Below are positions 6,953-15,931 of a stretch of 64,000 nt of DNA, piece after piece. Numbering within the stretch: position 1 is the stretch's first letter; the number at the start of each line of letters is the position of its first letter. A program made the translations under genes and the position numbers. A model generated the notes under the pieces. It saw only the letters and a list, made by a program, of their open reading frames with translations, had not been told where the DNA came from and ran no database searches. The stretch is from an uncultured SAR86 cluster bacterium (lineage in GTDB: Bacteria > Pseudomonadota > Gammaproteobacteria > Magnimaribacterales > AG-339-G14): the NCBI GenBank assembly GCA_902536295.1, contig CACAWS010000001.1, positions 163,975-227,974 of the forward strand, in the 5' to 3' direction.

Positions 6953-9384
6953 TATACCGCTGCTAATTTAATCGCCTCATCTATGTCAACTGTCACTAAT
7001 CTTGAAACACCCGGTTCTTGCATTGTAACTCCTATCAAATGTTTACTTTTTTCCATAGAAATTTTGTTGTGAGTGACAAATATAAATTGAACTTGATTAG
7101 ACATTTCTTCAACCATATTAATAAATCTTGAGGTATTAAAGTCATCTAAGGGAGCATCAATTTCATCCAAAATACAGAAAGGAGCTGGATTCAAAGAAAA
7201 GAAAGAAAAAACTAAAGCTATAGAAGACAATGCTTTCTCCCCTCCCGATAACTGAGATACATTAACGTTTTTCTTACCAGGCGGCATTGCTTTAAAAACG
7301 ATACCTGTGTCTAGGATATCATCTGAAGTTGTTTCTAATTTTGCATGACCACCACCAAATAATTTGGGAAACAGTTCAGCAATCTTTATATTCAAACTAT
7401 CATAAGTATCTTTAAACAACGTCTTTGATTCTTGATCAATTTTTTTGATAGCATTTTCTAGAGTTTTCAATGCGCTTTCTAACTCTTCAATTTGATCGAC
7501 GATTTCTTTTTTTCTTTCTTCTTCAATTTTAAATTCTTCTGTTGCTGCTAGATTAATTGGACCAATTCTTTCTATAGACTGTTCTACTTTCGTTATTTCA
7601 TCGATGAAATTTTCTTCAGTGTCATTTGCTGACAATTCATCTAAAAGGATATTAATGTCATACCCATCTTTTTCAAGCTGTTTCAAGTAAATTTCAGCTT
7701 CAGAAAGATAGCCTTGTCTATTTATTTTTGAATCCTGCGAATCTTTACGGATTCTTTCTATTTCTATATCAGACTCATGCAAAGATCGTTCAAGAGTTCT
7801 TATTTCTTCAGAAAGATTAGAAAATTCATTTCTTATTTCAGTCAAAGAGTCTTCTACGGAACTTCTAGAATCTAGTAAAGGCTTTATATCTATTTCCAGT
7901 TTCTTAATTGGCTCGTCTAATGCGCTAATATCTGAGGAAACTTGTACAAGCTGATTTTTCTTATTTTCTTCATCATTTATGTAAGATTCTTTTTCACTAG
8001 AAATTTGAGCTATCTTTACTTTCAAATTTGTAATTTCAGAACTCAAGCTTAATAACTTGTCTTTTTGAACTGTAAATTTCTCTTCCTGTTTCGAAGTCTG
8101 GTTTTCTATAGCTTCTATGAGTTTTTTTATTTTGCTGTCAAATTTTAAAACTGTATCAAGAGTTTCTTCTAAATTTTTTGCTTTGAAATTATTAAAATCT
8201 CTTCTATAGGTCTCAAGGTTCGATTTTAATTCTTCAACCTCCAGCAACAATTGTTTGGATAAAAAAATCGGAGACAGAGCACCATCAAGCTGAGAGATTG
8301 AAGCATCCATTTTTTGAAGCAACGGTTCTTTTTCTTTTAGCTCATCTTGAAGCTCAATTAATTTATTATTGTTTCTCTCGTGTAATCCTTCAAAATTTCT
8401 AATTTCATTTTTTAAATTAGCTTCTTGTTGAATCAAGTCATTTCTTTGCCCTTTCAAGAATACAAGTTCTTGCTCAGACTTTGAGAGCTTAGCTCCACTT
8501 GAATAAAACTCTTCTTGAGTTTTATTTATTTCTAGTTGGATTTCATCCTGTCTAACTTTTGATTTATCGATTGTAGATTGAATTCCTTGTTTATTAGAAT
8601 TTACTTTTTCTATTTCTAATTCAATTTCTTTAATCGATAAATTTAACTTTGCTGCGGCTTCAGTTTTTTGCTGCCAATTGAAAGTTTTAAGAAGAGAATT
8701 TAATTTTTTTTCTTTATCTTTAAGCTCATTGTATCTCTCCGCGGACTTAACTTGTTGTTTTAACTTTAGTAGCTGTCGATCAATTTCATCTTGCAAGTCA
8801 GATACCCTATTTAAATTTTCTTTAGTTCTTTTAATCCTTGATTCTGTCTCTTTTCTTCTTTCTTTGTAAACCGAGATACCAGCGACCTCTTCAATGTATG
8901 CTCTTAACTCCTCTGGTTTTGAGCTAATAAGCTTAGTTGCCATTTCCTGTTCTATAACCGCATAACTTCTTGGACCCAATCCCGTGCCTAAAAAGATATC
9001 GGTTATATCTTTTCTTCTGCATTCTGAGTTATTCAAGTAATAAGTTGATTTACCATCTATATCTACAGTTCTTTTCACGCTGATTTCTGAATAAGAAGAA
9101 TATTCTCCACCAATTCTGCCATCGTCGTTATCGAATAAAAGCTCAACTGATGCTCTAGCTGATGGCGCTCTTGAGGAGGAACCATTAAAAATGATGTCTG
9201 CCATTGATTCTCCTCTAAGGTTTTTAGCTGAAATTTCACCCATAACCCATCTTACAGCATCAATGATATTAGATTTACCGCAACCATTAGGGCCTACAAC
9301 TCCTGACATTTCGCTGGGGAAGGCTATCTTCGTTGGATCAACGAAAGATTTAAAACCTGATAGGCTAATGTTTTTTAACCTCAT
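6952..9384 (-). CDS. smc: Chromosome segregation protein SMC, short form without a recognisable hinge
   Basis: SMC is the ATPase of the ScpAB condensin, which compacts and separates chromosomes. The N-terminal head has Walker A GPNGCGKS (31-38) and NLRGESMADIIFNGS. The C-terminal head has LFGGGHA, signature LSGGEKALSS (from about 712) and Walker B CILDEIDAPLDD (from about 737). Both heads match bacterial SMC closely. The total is only 810 residues, against about 1150-1190 usually. The roughly 490 residues between the heads read as coiled coil throughout, and I find no Gly-rich globular hinge near the middle (about 340-420). A TATAAA element lies at 9405-9410 upstream. Confidence 0.93.
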   Translation of the reverse strand: MRLKNISLSGFKSFVDPTKIAFPSEMSGVVGPNGCGKSNIIDAVRWVMGEISAKNLRGESMADIIFNGSSSRAPSARASVELLFDNDDGRIGGEYSSYSEISVKRTVDIDGKSTYYLNNSECRRKDITDIFLGTGLGPRSYAVIEQEMATKLISSKPEELRAYIEEVAGISVYKERRKETESRIKRTKENLNRVSDLQDEIDRQLLKLKQQVKSAERYNELKDKEKKLNSLLKTFNWQQKTEAAAKLNLSIKEIELEIEKVNSNKQGIQSTIDKSKVRQDEIQLEINKTQEEFYSSGAKLSKSEQELVFLKGQRNDLIQQEANLKNEIRNFEGLHERNNNKLIELQDELKEKEPLLQKMDASISQLDGALSPIFLSKQLLLEVEELKSNLETYRRDFNNFKAKNLEETLDTVLKFDSKIKKLIEAIENQTSKQEEKFTVQKDKLLSLSSEITNLKVKIAQISSEKESYINDEENKKNQLVQVSSDISALDEPIKKLEIDIKPLLDSRSSVEDSLTEIRNEFSNLSEEIRTLERSLHESDIEIERIRKDSQDSKINRQGYLSEAEIYLKQLEKDGYDINILLDELSANDTEENFIDEITKVEQSIERIGPINLAATEEFKIEEERKKEIVDQIEELESALKTLENAIKKIDQESKTLFKDTYDSLNIKIAELFPKLFGGGHAKLETTSDDILDTGIVFKAMPPGKKNVNVSQLSGGEKALSSIALVFSFFSLNPAPFCILDEIDAPLDDFNTSRFINMVEEMSNQVQFIFVTHNKISMEKSKHLIGVTMQEPGVSRLVTVDIDEAIKLAAV

Positions 9385-9440
9385 ACCAATATAGAAAACA
9401 CTATTTTATATGATTTCTAGCAATCAATCATGTAAAAAAA

Positions 9441-10004
9441 TTATTCTTCTAAAGCTTTTATTGCAGCATTCATAACAATAATGAGTGATTTTTTTTCTTC
9501 ATCCGATTCCACATTGTCTAGTGCTATTGCCCAATGTTTAAGAGATTCCTGATAATTTTCATCGTTATAGAAAAAAAGTCCCTTTAAAGTTAGAGCTTTA
9601 TAATTTGATGGATCTAAAAAGAGAGAGTTTTCTATATTTTTTAAAATAATTTCATCAAATTCCTTTGTATTTTTTAAGTACATAGACTCTGCATATCTTG
9701 CATAAATATCTGAATCAATCAGATTGGGATACCTATCCATAAATTCTTTATAAACCTTTGATGACTGATCATAAAACCTTTTTGAAGAGAGATCCGTTGC
9801 GAGTAAATAAAGTTGTTCAGAGGAAAGTTTACTCTCCAATAGAGAATTAACATTATTATTCAGATTTTCTGCTAAAACCTGGGTTTCAGAGTTTTGATAA
9901 AAATTAGAGAACTGTAAGCTCTTAAGGTTATCAGTACCGAAGAAATAAAAATATACAAATACTGTTATTAACAAAGAAATGACAACGCTGTAAGTTTGAT
10001 TCAT
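9441..10004 (-). CDS. ccmI: Cytochrome c maturation protein CcmI-like, short TPR protein
   Basis: This 187-residue protein is the last gene of the ccm operon, in the place of ccmI. It has one N-terminal membrane segment (about 7-24) followed by TPR-like helices (YAESMYLKN, NSLFLDPSNYKALTLKGLFF, YQESLKHWAIALDN). CcmI holds apocytochrome c for the CcmF/CcmH haem lyase. Full-length CcmI is usually about 400 residues with two membrane segments, so this is a short version that keeps one anchor and the TPR part. The name rests on position and TPRs. The ATG overlaps the ccmH stop. Confidence 0.75.
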   Translation of the reverse strand: MNQTYSVVISLLITVFVYFYFFGTDNLKSLQFSNFYQNSETQVLAENLNNNVNSLLESKLSSEQLYLLATDLSSKRFYDQSSKVYKEFMDRYPNLIDSDIYARYAESMYLKNTKEFDEIILKNIENSLFLDPSNYKALTLKGLFFYNDENYQESLKHWAIALDNVESDEEKKSLIIVMNAAIKALEE

Positions 10005-10375
10005 TTATGTTTAATTTTAAATAAAGCTAACAATGCCAAAAATACTAAAATCAATGGGAAAATGTATAGTAACAAAGTCGATAAATTTCGAGGTGGAGAG
10101 AATAAAACATCATCTCCAAATTTGCTTGCTACTTGATCTTTTATTTCAGATTTGGTTTTTCCTTTTGAAATTTCCTTGTAAATAAAATCTTTAATATCCA
10201 AGGCAATTGGTGCAGATGAGCCGCTTACATTTGAACCAGCGCATAGCGGACAACCTATTTCATAAATTAATTCATCAAATAAGTTTTTTTGAGCCTCAGA
10301 TTCAAACGAGAAAAGATTTGTTTCAGCAAAACTGAATGCAGAAATAAATAACAAAGAAATTAATAGTTTAATCAT
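10001..10375 (-). CDS. ccmH: Cytochrome c maturation protein CcmH
   Basis: CcmH (124 residues) is a thiol-disulfide protein that keeps apocytochrome c cysteines reduced for haem attachment. It has a signal peptide (1-17), the redox motif CPLC in the LIYEIGCPLCAGS region, the typical KDFIYKEISKGKTKSEI stretch with FGDDVLFSPP, and a C-terminal membrane helix. It is the short form of CcmH, with the TPR part in the separate downstream gene. It overlaps ccmG by 8 bases. Confidence 0.93.
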   Translation of the reverse strand: MIKLLISLLFISAFSFAETNLFSFESEAQKNLFDELIYEIGCPLCAGSNVSGSSAPIALDIKDFIYKEISKGKTKSEIKDQVASKFGDDVLFSPPRNLSTLLLYIFPLILVFLALLALFKIKHK

Positions 10376-10877
10376 TTATTAAAGGGAGAAAATTTTTATT
10401 CCAGATTTTCTCATCCATTATGCCAATATGTTTATATAAAATTTTATTTTGTTTATTAACCAAATAAGTTTCAGGCGCTCCAGCAACTCCTAATTCAAAG
10501 CCTAACTCGCCCTTTTGATCTAATATATTGTTACTGAAAGGATTCCCGAACTGAGTAAGCCATTTGTTTGCTTTTTCTAAATTATCTTTGTAATTAAGAC
10601 CAATGATTTTAAAATTTTGATTTTTTAAGGACATTAAAAATCCATGTTCTAATTTGCAATTAATACACCAAGTCGCCCAGACATTTATTAATTTATACTC
10701 ATCTTCTTTAAATATTGATTGATCAATCTTTTTTCCATTTAAGTCAGTCATATTAAAATAAGGAATATCAGAAACTATTAAAGGTTCTTTTTTTTCAGAA
10801 TTTAAGTTCCACACAAAAAGTAATGAAATTATTCCCACAAATACCAAAGGCAATAGTATTAGATAATTTTTATTCAT
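10368..10877 (-). CDS. ccmG: Thiol:disulfide interchange protein CcmG/DsbE
   Basis: CcmG (169 residues) is a periplasmic, membrane-anchored thioredoxin that feeds reductant to the cytochrome c assembly machine. An N-terminal membrane anchor (about 5-24) precedes a thioredoxin fold with active site WATWCINCKLEHG, and the cis-Pro region reads GVAGAPETYLVN, typical of DsbE. The gene overlaps both ccmF and ccmH, consistent with translational coupling. Confidence 0.95.
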   Translation of the reverse strand: MNKNYLILLPLVFVGIISLLFVWNLNSEKKEPLIVSDIPYFNMTDLNGKKIDQSIFKEDEYKLINVWATWCINCKLEHGFLMSLKNQNFKIIGLNYKDNLEKANKWLTQFGNPFSNNILDQKGELGFELGVAGAPETYLVNKQNKILYKHIGIMDEKIWNKNFLPLIND

Positions 10878-12775
10878 TTAACAAACATTCTTCTAGAAAA
10901 AGAAAAGATTCCTCCTAAGCACATCAAAATTGAACCCAACCATATAAACCTAACAAAAGGCTTGGTTTGTAACTTGGCAATCCATTCTCCTGAGTCAAGT
11001 CTTTCACTCAAACTTATGTAAACATCTTCCTTTGGAGTAATTGCAATAGCTGATTCTGTCATAATGCTTCTAGATGCAGGATAGAAAGACTTTTCTGGTT
11101 TTAAGTCAAAGTTCTTTCCGTTACTAAGGTTTTCTACATTAAAAATAGCTATCTGTGAATAAAAGTTAGGTTCTTCTTTGAAATCTTCTGCAATCAAAGT
11201 AAATTCATAATTACTTAACGTCGCACTTTCTCCAATTTCTAAAATAACCTCTTTTGAATTGGAATGACTTGAAACCACGCCGATTCCAAAAATAGTTACT
11301 GCAATGCCAATGTGAGCAAGGTTCATTCCTAATTTATTAAGGAAGATTTTCTTGTCATTATAAGTTTTTAATGCAGAAATTATGACTCCTGAAAGAATAA
11401 ATGAAATCATGATGATGCCTAATACATTAAACAAACTGAGAAAATTGAATATTAAATAAGAAAAAATAAATGAAATAAAAATCATCAAACTTACAGTAAT
11501 TAGAAAAGATTTGATTGAATTTGCTGAAGAGCCCCAGTTCGTAAGAACACCATAGCCTTGAAAAAAAGCTAGAAAAAAAGCTATGGGAACCGTAACTAGA
11601 TTGAAATATGGCGCTCCGACACTTATGGTCTTACCATCACTGAAAATTTCATAAAAAATAGGATAGACCGTTCCAAATAGAATTATTACGGCAAGTATCA
11701 CTAAGAATAAATTATTAATTAATAGAAAGTACTCTTTCGAAATAATCGAATAATTTAATGAATTATTATCTGAAATATCTGATCTAAAAAAAATAAAAAA
11801 AGAATACAAAGTGATTGCTAATGTAATCAAAAGAAGTATCAAGCCCCTTTCAGGATCTAAAGCAAAAGAATGTACAGAAGTTAGAATTCCAGATCTTACT
11901 AGGAACATTCCTATAAAGCATCCAATGACGCTTAGAATTGATAATACAATAGTCCAATTATTAAAAATTTTTCTTGAATTACTTACAATAGCTGAATGAA
12001 ATAATGCCGTTGCTAATAACCAAGGGACTAAAGAAGAATTTTCAACAGGATCCCAAAACCACCAACCACCCCAACCTAACTCGTAGTAGGCCCACCAACT
12101 GCCTAAAGCAATACCTAAAGTTAAAAAAGACCATGAAATTACAGTCCAATTTCTTATATACATCGTCCAACCTTCTGAAACATTAAAACATCTAGCTAAA
12201 GCAAGTGAGAAAGGAATTATTAGCCCTGCATAACCAAGATAGAGAATCGGAGGATGGATGGTGAAAGCAAAATCTTGAAGCAATGGATTTAGGTCAGTGC
12301 CAGACATTGAGGCAATTGGAATTAGTCTTTCAAAAGGATTTGAAGAGAAAATAATAAAACCTAATAGCGAAAATAGAATTAAATGAGCAAATGAAAGAAC
12401 AAGATTTTTTTCTTCAATCTTTGAATATGAACTTAGCAAATTAAAAACCACCATCCAAATACTTATTATTAATACAAAAAGCAAAAGCGATCCTTCATGA
12501 CCGCCCCAGAGAGCCGAAAATTTGTAATACATCGGAAGATTCGGATTAGAATTATTAGCTACATAAAGGACACTAAAGTCATCAGTTAAAAAAGAAAATT
12601 CAAGAATGAAAAAACTAGCTAATAATAAAGTAAATATTAAATAAATATTTTTACTGAGATCAAAGATTTTGATATCGGCATAATATGAATAAGTTGCACT
12701 AATAAAACTCAATAATGAAACTGAGAATGCAAGAATTAACAAAATATTACCAATTTCAGGAATCATATTACTCAA
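10874..12775 (-). CDS. ccmF: Cytochrome c haem lyase subunit CcmF
   Basis: CcmF (633 residues, usual length) is the multi-span membrane core of the haem lyase that joins haem to apocytochrome c at CXXCH. Many hydrophobic segments are evident. The haem-handling Trp-rich WWD motif WGGWWFWDPVENSS lies near residue 235, and TIHPPILYLGYAG precedes it. It works with CcmH, CcmI and holo-CcmE, all encoded next to it. Its ATG overlaps the ccmE stop by 8 bases. Confidence 0.96.
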   Translation of the reverse strand: MSNMIPEIGNILLILAFSVSLLSFISATYSYYADIKIFDLSKNIYLIFTLLLASFFILEFSFLTDDFSVLYVANNSNPNLPMYYKFSALWGGHEGSLLLFVLIISIWMVVFNLLSSYSKIEEKNLVLSFAHLILFSLLGFIIFSSNPFERLIPIASMSGTDLNPLLQDFAFTIHPPILYLGYAGLIIPFSLALARCFNVSEGWTMYIRNWTVISWSFLTLGIALGSWWAYYELGWGGWWFWDPVENSSLVPWLLATALFHSAIVSNSRKIFNNWTIVLSILSVIGCFIGMFLVRSGILTSVHSFALDPERGLILLLITLAITLYSFFIFFRSDISDNNSLNYSIISKEYFLLINNLFLVILAVIILFGTVYPIFYEIFSDGKTISVGAPYFNLVTVPIAFFLAFFQGYGVLTNWGSSANSIKSFLITVSLMIFISFIFSYLIFNFLSLFNVLGIIMISFILSGVIISALKTYNDKKIFLNKLGMNLAHIGIAVTIFGIGVVSSHSNSKEVILEIGESATLSNYEFTLIAEDFKEEPNFYSQIAIFNVENLSNGKNFDLKPEKSFYPASRSIMTESAIAITPKEDVYISLSERLDSGEWIAKLQTKPFVRFIWLGSILMCLGGIFSFSRRMFVK

Positions 12776-13187
12776 GAGCTTTTTTTACCTCTTTTGGTAC
12801 ATAGTTTTCATCGTGTTTAGCCAATATTTCATAAGCTATAAATTCGTTTGAAGTTGAATAAAAATACCCTGTTGCCACAACTCCTTTATTTTCTTTGAAC
12901 AAATCTGGTAACAGTCCTTCATAAGATACAGAAATAGTGTTTTTTAAGTCTGTAATTTCAAATTTAATTTTTAATGAATCTTTATCCCTTTTTAAAGAGT
13001 TTTCTTTAACTAATCCTCCTGCTCTTATAGATTTATCTGACACTGGAGGATTATTCTTAAGATCTGTTGGGGAATAAAATAGATTAATATTTTCTTGCAA
13101 AGCAGAAAATACTAAAAAAATAGAAATAAGAATTGAAATTCCTACAAATAAAATAACGTATATTCTATTTTTCCTATGTTGTTTCAA
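12768..13187 (-). CDS. ccmE: Haem chaperone CcmE
   Basis: CcmE (139 residues) receives haem from CcmC and passes it to CcmF. It has an N-terminal membrane anchor (about 9-28), an OB-like beta barrel (VKENSLKRD to VVATGYFYS) and, near the C-terminus, the haem-binding motif HDENYVP with the covalent His at about 125. The best start in frame is TTG at 13185-13187, inside the last codons of ccmD; I see no ATG that would keep the membrane anchor. TTG start plus overlap suggests translation coupled to ccmD. Confidence 0.94.
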   Translation of the reverse strand: MKQHRKNRIYVILFVGISILISIFLVFSALQENINLFYSPTDLKNNPPVSDKSIRAGGLVKENSLKRDKDSLKIKFEITDLKNTISVSYEGLLPDLFKENKGVVATGYFYSTSNEFIAYEILAKHDENYVPKEVKKALE

Positions 13188-13314
13188 TTTTCTTTAAGTT
13201 TTTTTTTATTTTATTAAGTTTAATTAAGGGCCAAATATAATTAAACAAAAGAATAATTATCGTTAAAAAGCAAACTGACAATAAGTGAAAATTTTCGCTA
13301 AATAATTCAATCAT
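13174..13314 (-). CDS. ccmD: Cytochrome c maturation protein CcmD (46 residues)
   Basis: This small reading frame begins with ATG at 13312-13314 and ends with TAG at 13174-13176. It encodes MIELFSENFHLLSVCFLTII, a hydrophobic helix up to about residue 31, then a very basic tail (KLNKIKKNLKK). This is the form of CcmD, a single-helix protein that helps release holo-CcmE from CcmC with the CcmAB ATPase. It lies exactly between ccmC (8-base overlap) and ccmE (14-base overlap), the usual place of ccmD. Confidence 0.88.
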   Translation of the reverse strand: MIELFSENFHLLSVCFLTIIILLFNYIWPLIKLNKIKKNLKKIETT

Positions 13315-14068
13315 TTTTTTTTACCATTTTTTTAAACCAATCTTTAGTCATTTCCCTTTTTGCAATTTCAGTTCTCATGGCCATTAACCCAAAAACAAAA
13401 ACCATTAAATAAAAAGACAAAATACAAATCAGGAGAGGATATAACATCTCAGAAGAGATGGTAGATTCTTCAAAAATTCTAATACTAGAGGGCTGATGTA
13501 ATGTATTCCACCAATCGACCGATTTTTTAATTATCGGTAAATTTACAGCGCCTACCATTGCTAAAATTGATACTGCCTGGTCAGCTGTTTTTTTATTATC
13601 AAAAGAAGAATACAAACCAATTATTGCCAAATAAAATAATAGTAGAACCAAAGTAGAAGTTAACCTTGCGTCCCATACCCACCATGTTCCCCAAGTTGGT
13701 TGACCCCATATAGCTCCTGAAACAAGAGCCAATATTGTGAAAGAAGCTCCTATAGGAGCCATCGCTTTAATGAATAAACCTGCCATTTTCATTTTCCAGA
13801 CTAAATAAACAAAGCCTGCTATTGCTAGAGAAAAATAGATTGATTGCGCTACAGACGCAGCGGGTACGTGCATGTAAATTATTCTATAAATTTCTCCCTG
13901 CGTGACATCGCTGGGAGAATAAAAAATTCCCCACACTATTCCTAATAAAAAAATCATAAATGCCAGAAAAGTTGAAATGGGCAATAATTTTGAAGAAATA
14001 CTATAAAACCAAGGATAAGAGCCAAGCTTATGATAAAAAAGTGTTATTGACCCTAATATCTTATTCAT
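13307..14068 (-). CDS. ccmC: Haem transporter/handling protein CcmC
   Basis: CcmC (253 residues) loads haem onto CcmE at the outer face of the inner membrane. It has six likely membrane spans, the WWD haem motif WGTWWVWDARLTS near residue 130, and conserved periplasmic histidines, with IIYMHVPAAS before the motif and NTLHQPSS after it. It lies between ccmB and ccmD, overlapping both by 8 bases. Confidence 0.96.
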   Translation of the reverse strand: MNKILGSITLFYHKLGSYPWFYSISSKLLPISTFLAFMIFLLGIVWGIFYSPSDVTQGEIYRIIYMHVPAASVAQSIYFSLAIAGFVYLVWKMKMAGLFIKAMAPIGASFTILALVSGAIWGQPTWGTWWVWDARLTSTLVLLLFYLAIIGLYSSFDNKKTADQAVSILAMVGAVNLPIIKKSVDWWNTLHQPSSIRIFEESTISSEMLYPLLICILSFYLMVFVFGLMAMRTEIAKREMTKDWFKKMVKKND

Positions 14069-14714
14069 AATGAAGTCTTATTGCTCCTATACATGCAATT
14101 GAGATAATCGGCACAGAAAAAAATAATAACGCCAACAGTAATAAAATAAAAAACGTTATGTTTTCGCTAGAGTAAGTTGAAGCACTCGAACCTAAAATTA
14201 GGACAGGCAAACTGAGAGGTAACATTATAGCTGATGCCAAAATAGAGTTTCTTCCTAGTGAAAGAGCGCCGGCTAAAGCTCCGAAAAAAGAAATAATTAG
14301 CGTTCCGATAAATAAAGAACCTATTAAATTTAAGAGCTTTTCTAATGGAAAATAAAGTAAAAACACCATTGAACAAGATAATAAAATAAGTGGTAACGCC
14401 GTGAATATCCAATTAACGAAAATCTTTATCAACACCACTTGCAGCATTGAGAACCTTCTCACATAAAATAAATCTAACGAACCGTCATCGTAATCTTCTT
14501 TAAAAATAGTTTGAATCGACAGCATGCCAGCCAAAAGTATACATATCCAAATTAATCCAGGAGCTAATCTAGATAATTCTTTAGGATCGTTCGATATCGC
14601 TAAAGGAAAAAAAGCAATGCATATTAAAAAAAATATAACTGGACTAATGACGTTCGAAGATTTTTTTGAATAAATCAATACTTCCCTAGAAAAAAAACTT
14701 TTTAAAAAAATCAT
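14061..14714 (-). CDS. ccmB: Haem exporter permease CcmB
   Basis: CcmB (217 residues) is the membrane subunit of the CcmAB ABC complex, which drives release of holo-CcmE. About six hydrophobic segments are present, with the typical cytoplasmic stretch EDYDDGSLDLFYVRRFS and LPLSLPVLILGSSA. It overlaps ccmA by 4 bases and ccmC by 8. Confidence 0.93.
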   Translation of the reverse strand: MIFLKSFFSREVLIYSKKSSNVISPVIFFLICIAFFPLAISNDPKELSRLAPGLIWICILLAGMLSIQTIFKEDYDDGSLDLFYVRRFSMLQVVLIKIFVNWIFTALPLILLSCSMVFLLYFPLEKLLNLIGSLFIGTLIISFFGALAGALSLGRNSILASAIMLPLSLPVLILGSSASTYSSENITFFILLLLALLFFSVPIISIACIGAIRLHYE

Positions 14715-15310
14715 GCTTGGTATTCGTCTAGATTGATATCTTTTATCGCTAAGATGTTTTCTTCATGAGATGTAAAAACAATCGATGCTCCTTTTTTTAT
14801 TTTGTTATTAATTTCTTTGGAAACTATTTTTTTTGATTCCTCATCTAAATTAATCAAAGGTTCGTCTAAAAGATAAATAGATTTATTAGATGCAATAAAA
14901 GAAGACAGAATAATTTTTCTTTTTTGTCCCTCAGATAAATCAGACACTTTAGTAAATAAATACGCTTCTAACCCAAGGGTTCTTAAAGCATCTTTTAATT
15001 TAGCTAATTCAATTTCATCGCTTCGAAAATCGTATTTTAGATTTTCTATGATAGTTAAATCGTGTTTGAGAGCATTTTTATGTCCTAAATAAAAGATTTC
15101 ATTTTGCACATCTGACCGACTACTAGTAAAAAAAGATATTTTGCCCTCATAATTTTTTAAAATTCCGCATAAAACTTTGATCAGAGTAGTTTTTCCGGAA
15201 CCGTTACGTCCTTTGAGTTGAATTATTTCTCCAGGATTAAGGTCAAAAGATAGATTTTTGAACAAAAATCTATCTGAATAAGCGTAAGATAGTCCTTGTA
15301 TCGTTAACAT
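14711..15310 (-). CDS. ccmA: Cytochrome c biogenesis ATP-binding protein CcmA
   Basis: CcmA (199 residues) is the ATPase partner of CcmB. It has Walker A GRNGSGKTT (about 34-42), ABC signature LSEGQKRK, Walker B YLLDEPLINLD and a switch His in VFTSHEE. It is the first gene of the nine-gene minus-strand ccm operon, which runs down to 9441 with every internal junction overlapping. Confidence 0.95.
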   Translation of the reverse strand: MLTIQGLSYAYSDRFLFKNLSFDLNPGEIIQLKGRNGSGKTTLIKVLCGILKNYEGKISFFTSSRSDVQNEIFYLGHKNALKHDLTIIENLKYDFRSDEIELAKLKDALRTLGLEAYLFTKVSDLSEGQKRKIILSSFIASNKSIYLLDEPLINLDEESKKIVSKEINNKIKKGASIVFTSHEENILAIKDINLDEYQA

Positions 15311-15360
15311 AGCTAAGAATTTCGATTATTATAGCGAAATTATATAAGCAGGAATTCCTA

Positions 15361-15819
15361 ATGACAGAGCAATTTGGAAAGAGAATAAGTATAGAAGAGG
15401 TAGAAGAAGGTAAAACTTTTATGCCTAAATTCGATGAAAACGGCTTAATTCCAGTAATCACGCTAGAAGATTCAACTGGAGAAGTCCTTATGCATGGCTA
15501 TATGAATTCTGAAGCCTTAACTAAATCTATAGAAACACGAGAAGCCCACTACTGGAGTAGAAGCAGAAAAAAACTTTGGAAAAAAGGTGACATCAGTGGA
15601 TTAAAACAGGAAATTATCAAAATTTTAGTCGACGATGATCAAGACTGCATGATTATTAGAGTAAATGTTGCAGGTTCTGGAGCAAGTTGTCACGTAGGTT
15701 ACAAATCTTGTTTTTATAGAGTTCTTGAAGATAAAACCAATCTTAAATTCATTGAAACAGAAAAATTGTTTGATCCTGAAGAAGTTTACGAGGGAGAAGA
15801 TAATCCTACTATTCTCTGA
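15361..15819 (+). CDS. hisI: Phosphoribosyl-AMP cyclohydrolase (HisI)-like
   Basis: This 152-residue protein matches HisI, which opens the purine ring of PR-AMP in histidine synthesis. Visible motifs are LMHGYMNSEAL, AHYWSRSRKKLWKKGDISG, DDDQD and ASCHVGYKSCFYR. The DDDQD form (instead of DCD) and this sequence style are those I associate with alphaproteobacterial HisI. It stands alone here, with no other his genes, and lies just before tRNA-Arg. The N-terminal 25 residues are longer than in many HisI proteins. The ATG at 15361 follows gcaggaattccta. Confidence 0.87.
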   Translation: MTEQFGKRISIEEVEEGKTFMPKFDENGLIPVITLEDSTGEVLMHGYMNSEALTKSIETREAHYWSRSRKKLWKKGDISGLKQEIIKILVDDDQDCMIIRVNVAGSGASCHVGYKSCFYRVLEDKTNLKFIETEKLFDPEEVYEGEDNPTIL

Positions 15820-15820
15820 A

Positions 15821-15896
15821 GCCCTTGTAGTTTAATTGGATAAAACGGCCGCCTCCTAAGTGGCAGCTCTAGGTTCGATTCCTAGCAGGGGCACCA
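15821..15896 (+). tRNA. tRNA-Arg (anticodon CCT)
   Basis: The cloverleaf has acceptor GCCCTTG with CAGGGGC, anticodon stem GCCGC/GTGGC closing the loop CTCCTAA (anticodon CCT), T arm CTAGGTTCGATTCCTAG and an encoded CCA. It reads AGG. It begins one base after the hisI stop codon, so the two may be cotranscribed. Confidence 0.96.
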
Positions 15897-15899
15897 AAA

Positions 15900-15924
15900 A
15901 GCCCTGACATACAGGGCTCTTTGA
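15900..15924 (-). terminator. Rho-independent terminator, possibly bidirectional
   Basis: A 7-bp stem, agccctg/cagggct with loop acata, lies at 15900-15918. On the minus strand it is followed by five T residues (15900-15896), which suits the end of the minus-strand alpha/beta-barrel gene. On the plus strand the tail is only cttt, so it may also end the hisI/tRNA-Arg transcript, though less efficiently. Confidence 0.75.
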
Positions 15925-15931
15925 TTGAATA

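Noticed and set aside
15361..15819. Loss of the Cys in the HisI DCD motif (DDDQD here)
   Set aside because: This form is, as I recall, common in alphaproteobacterial-type HisI proteins with other cysteines nearby, so it is not a sign of an inactive enzyme.
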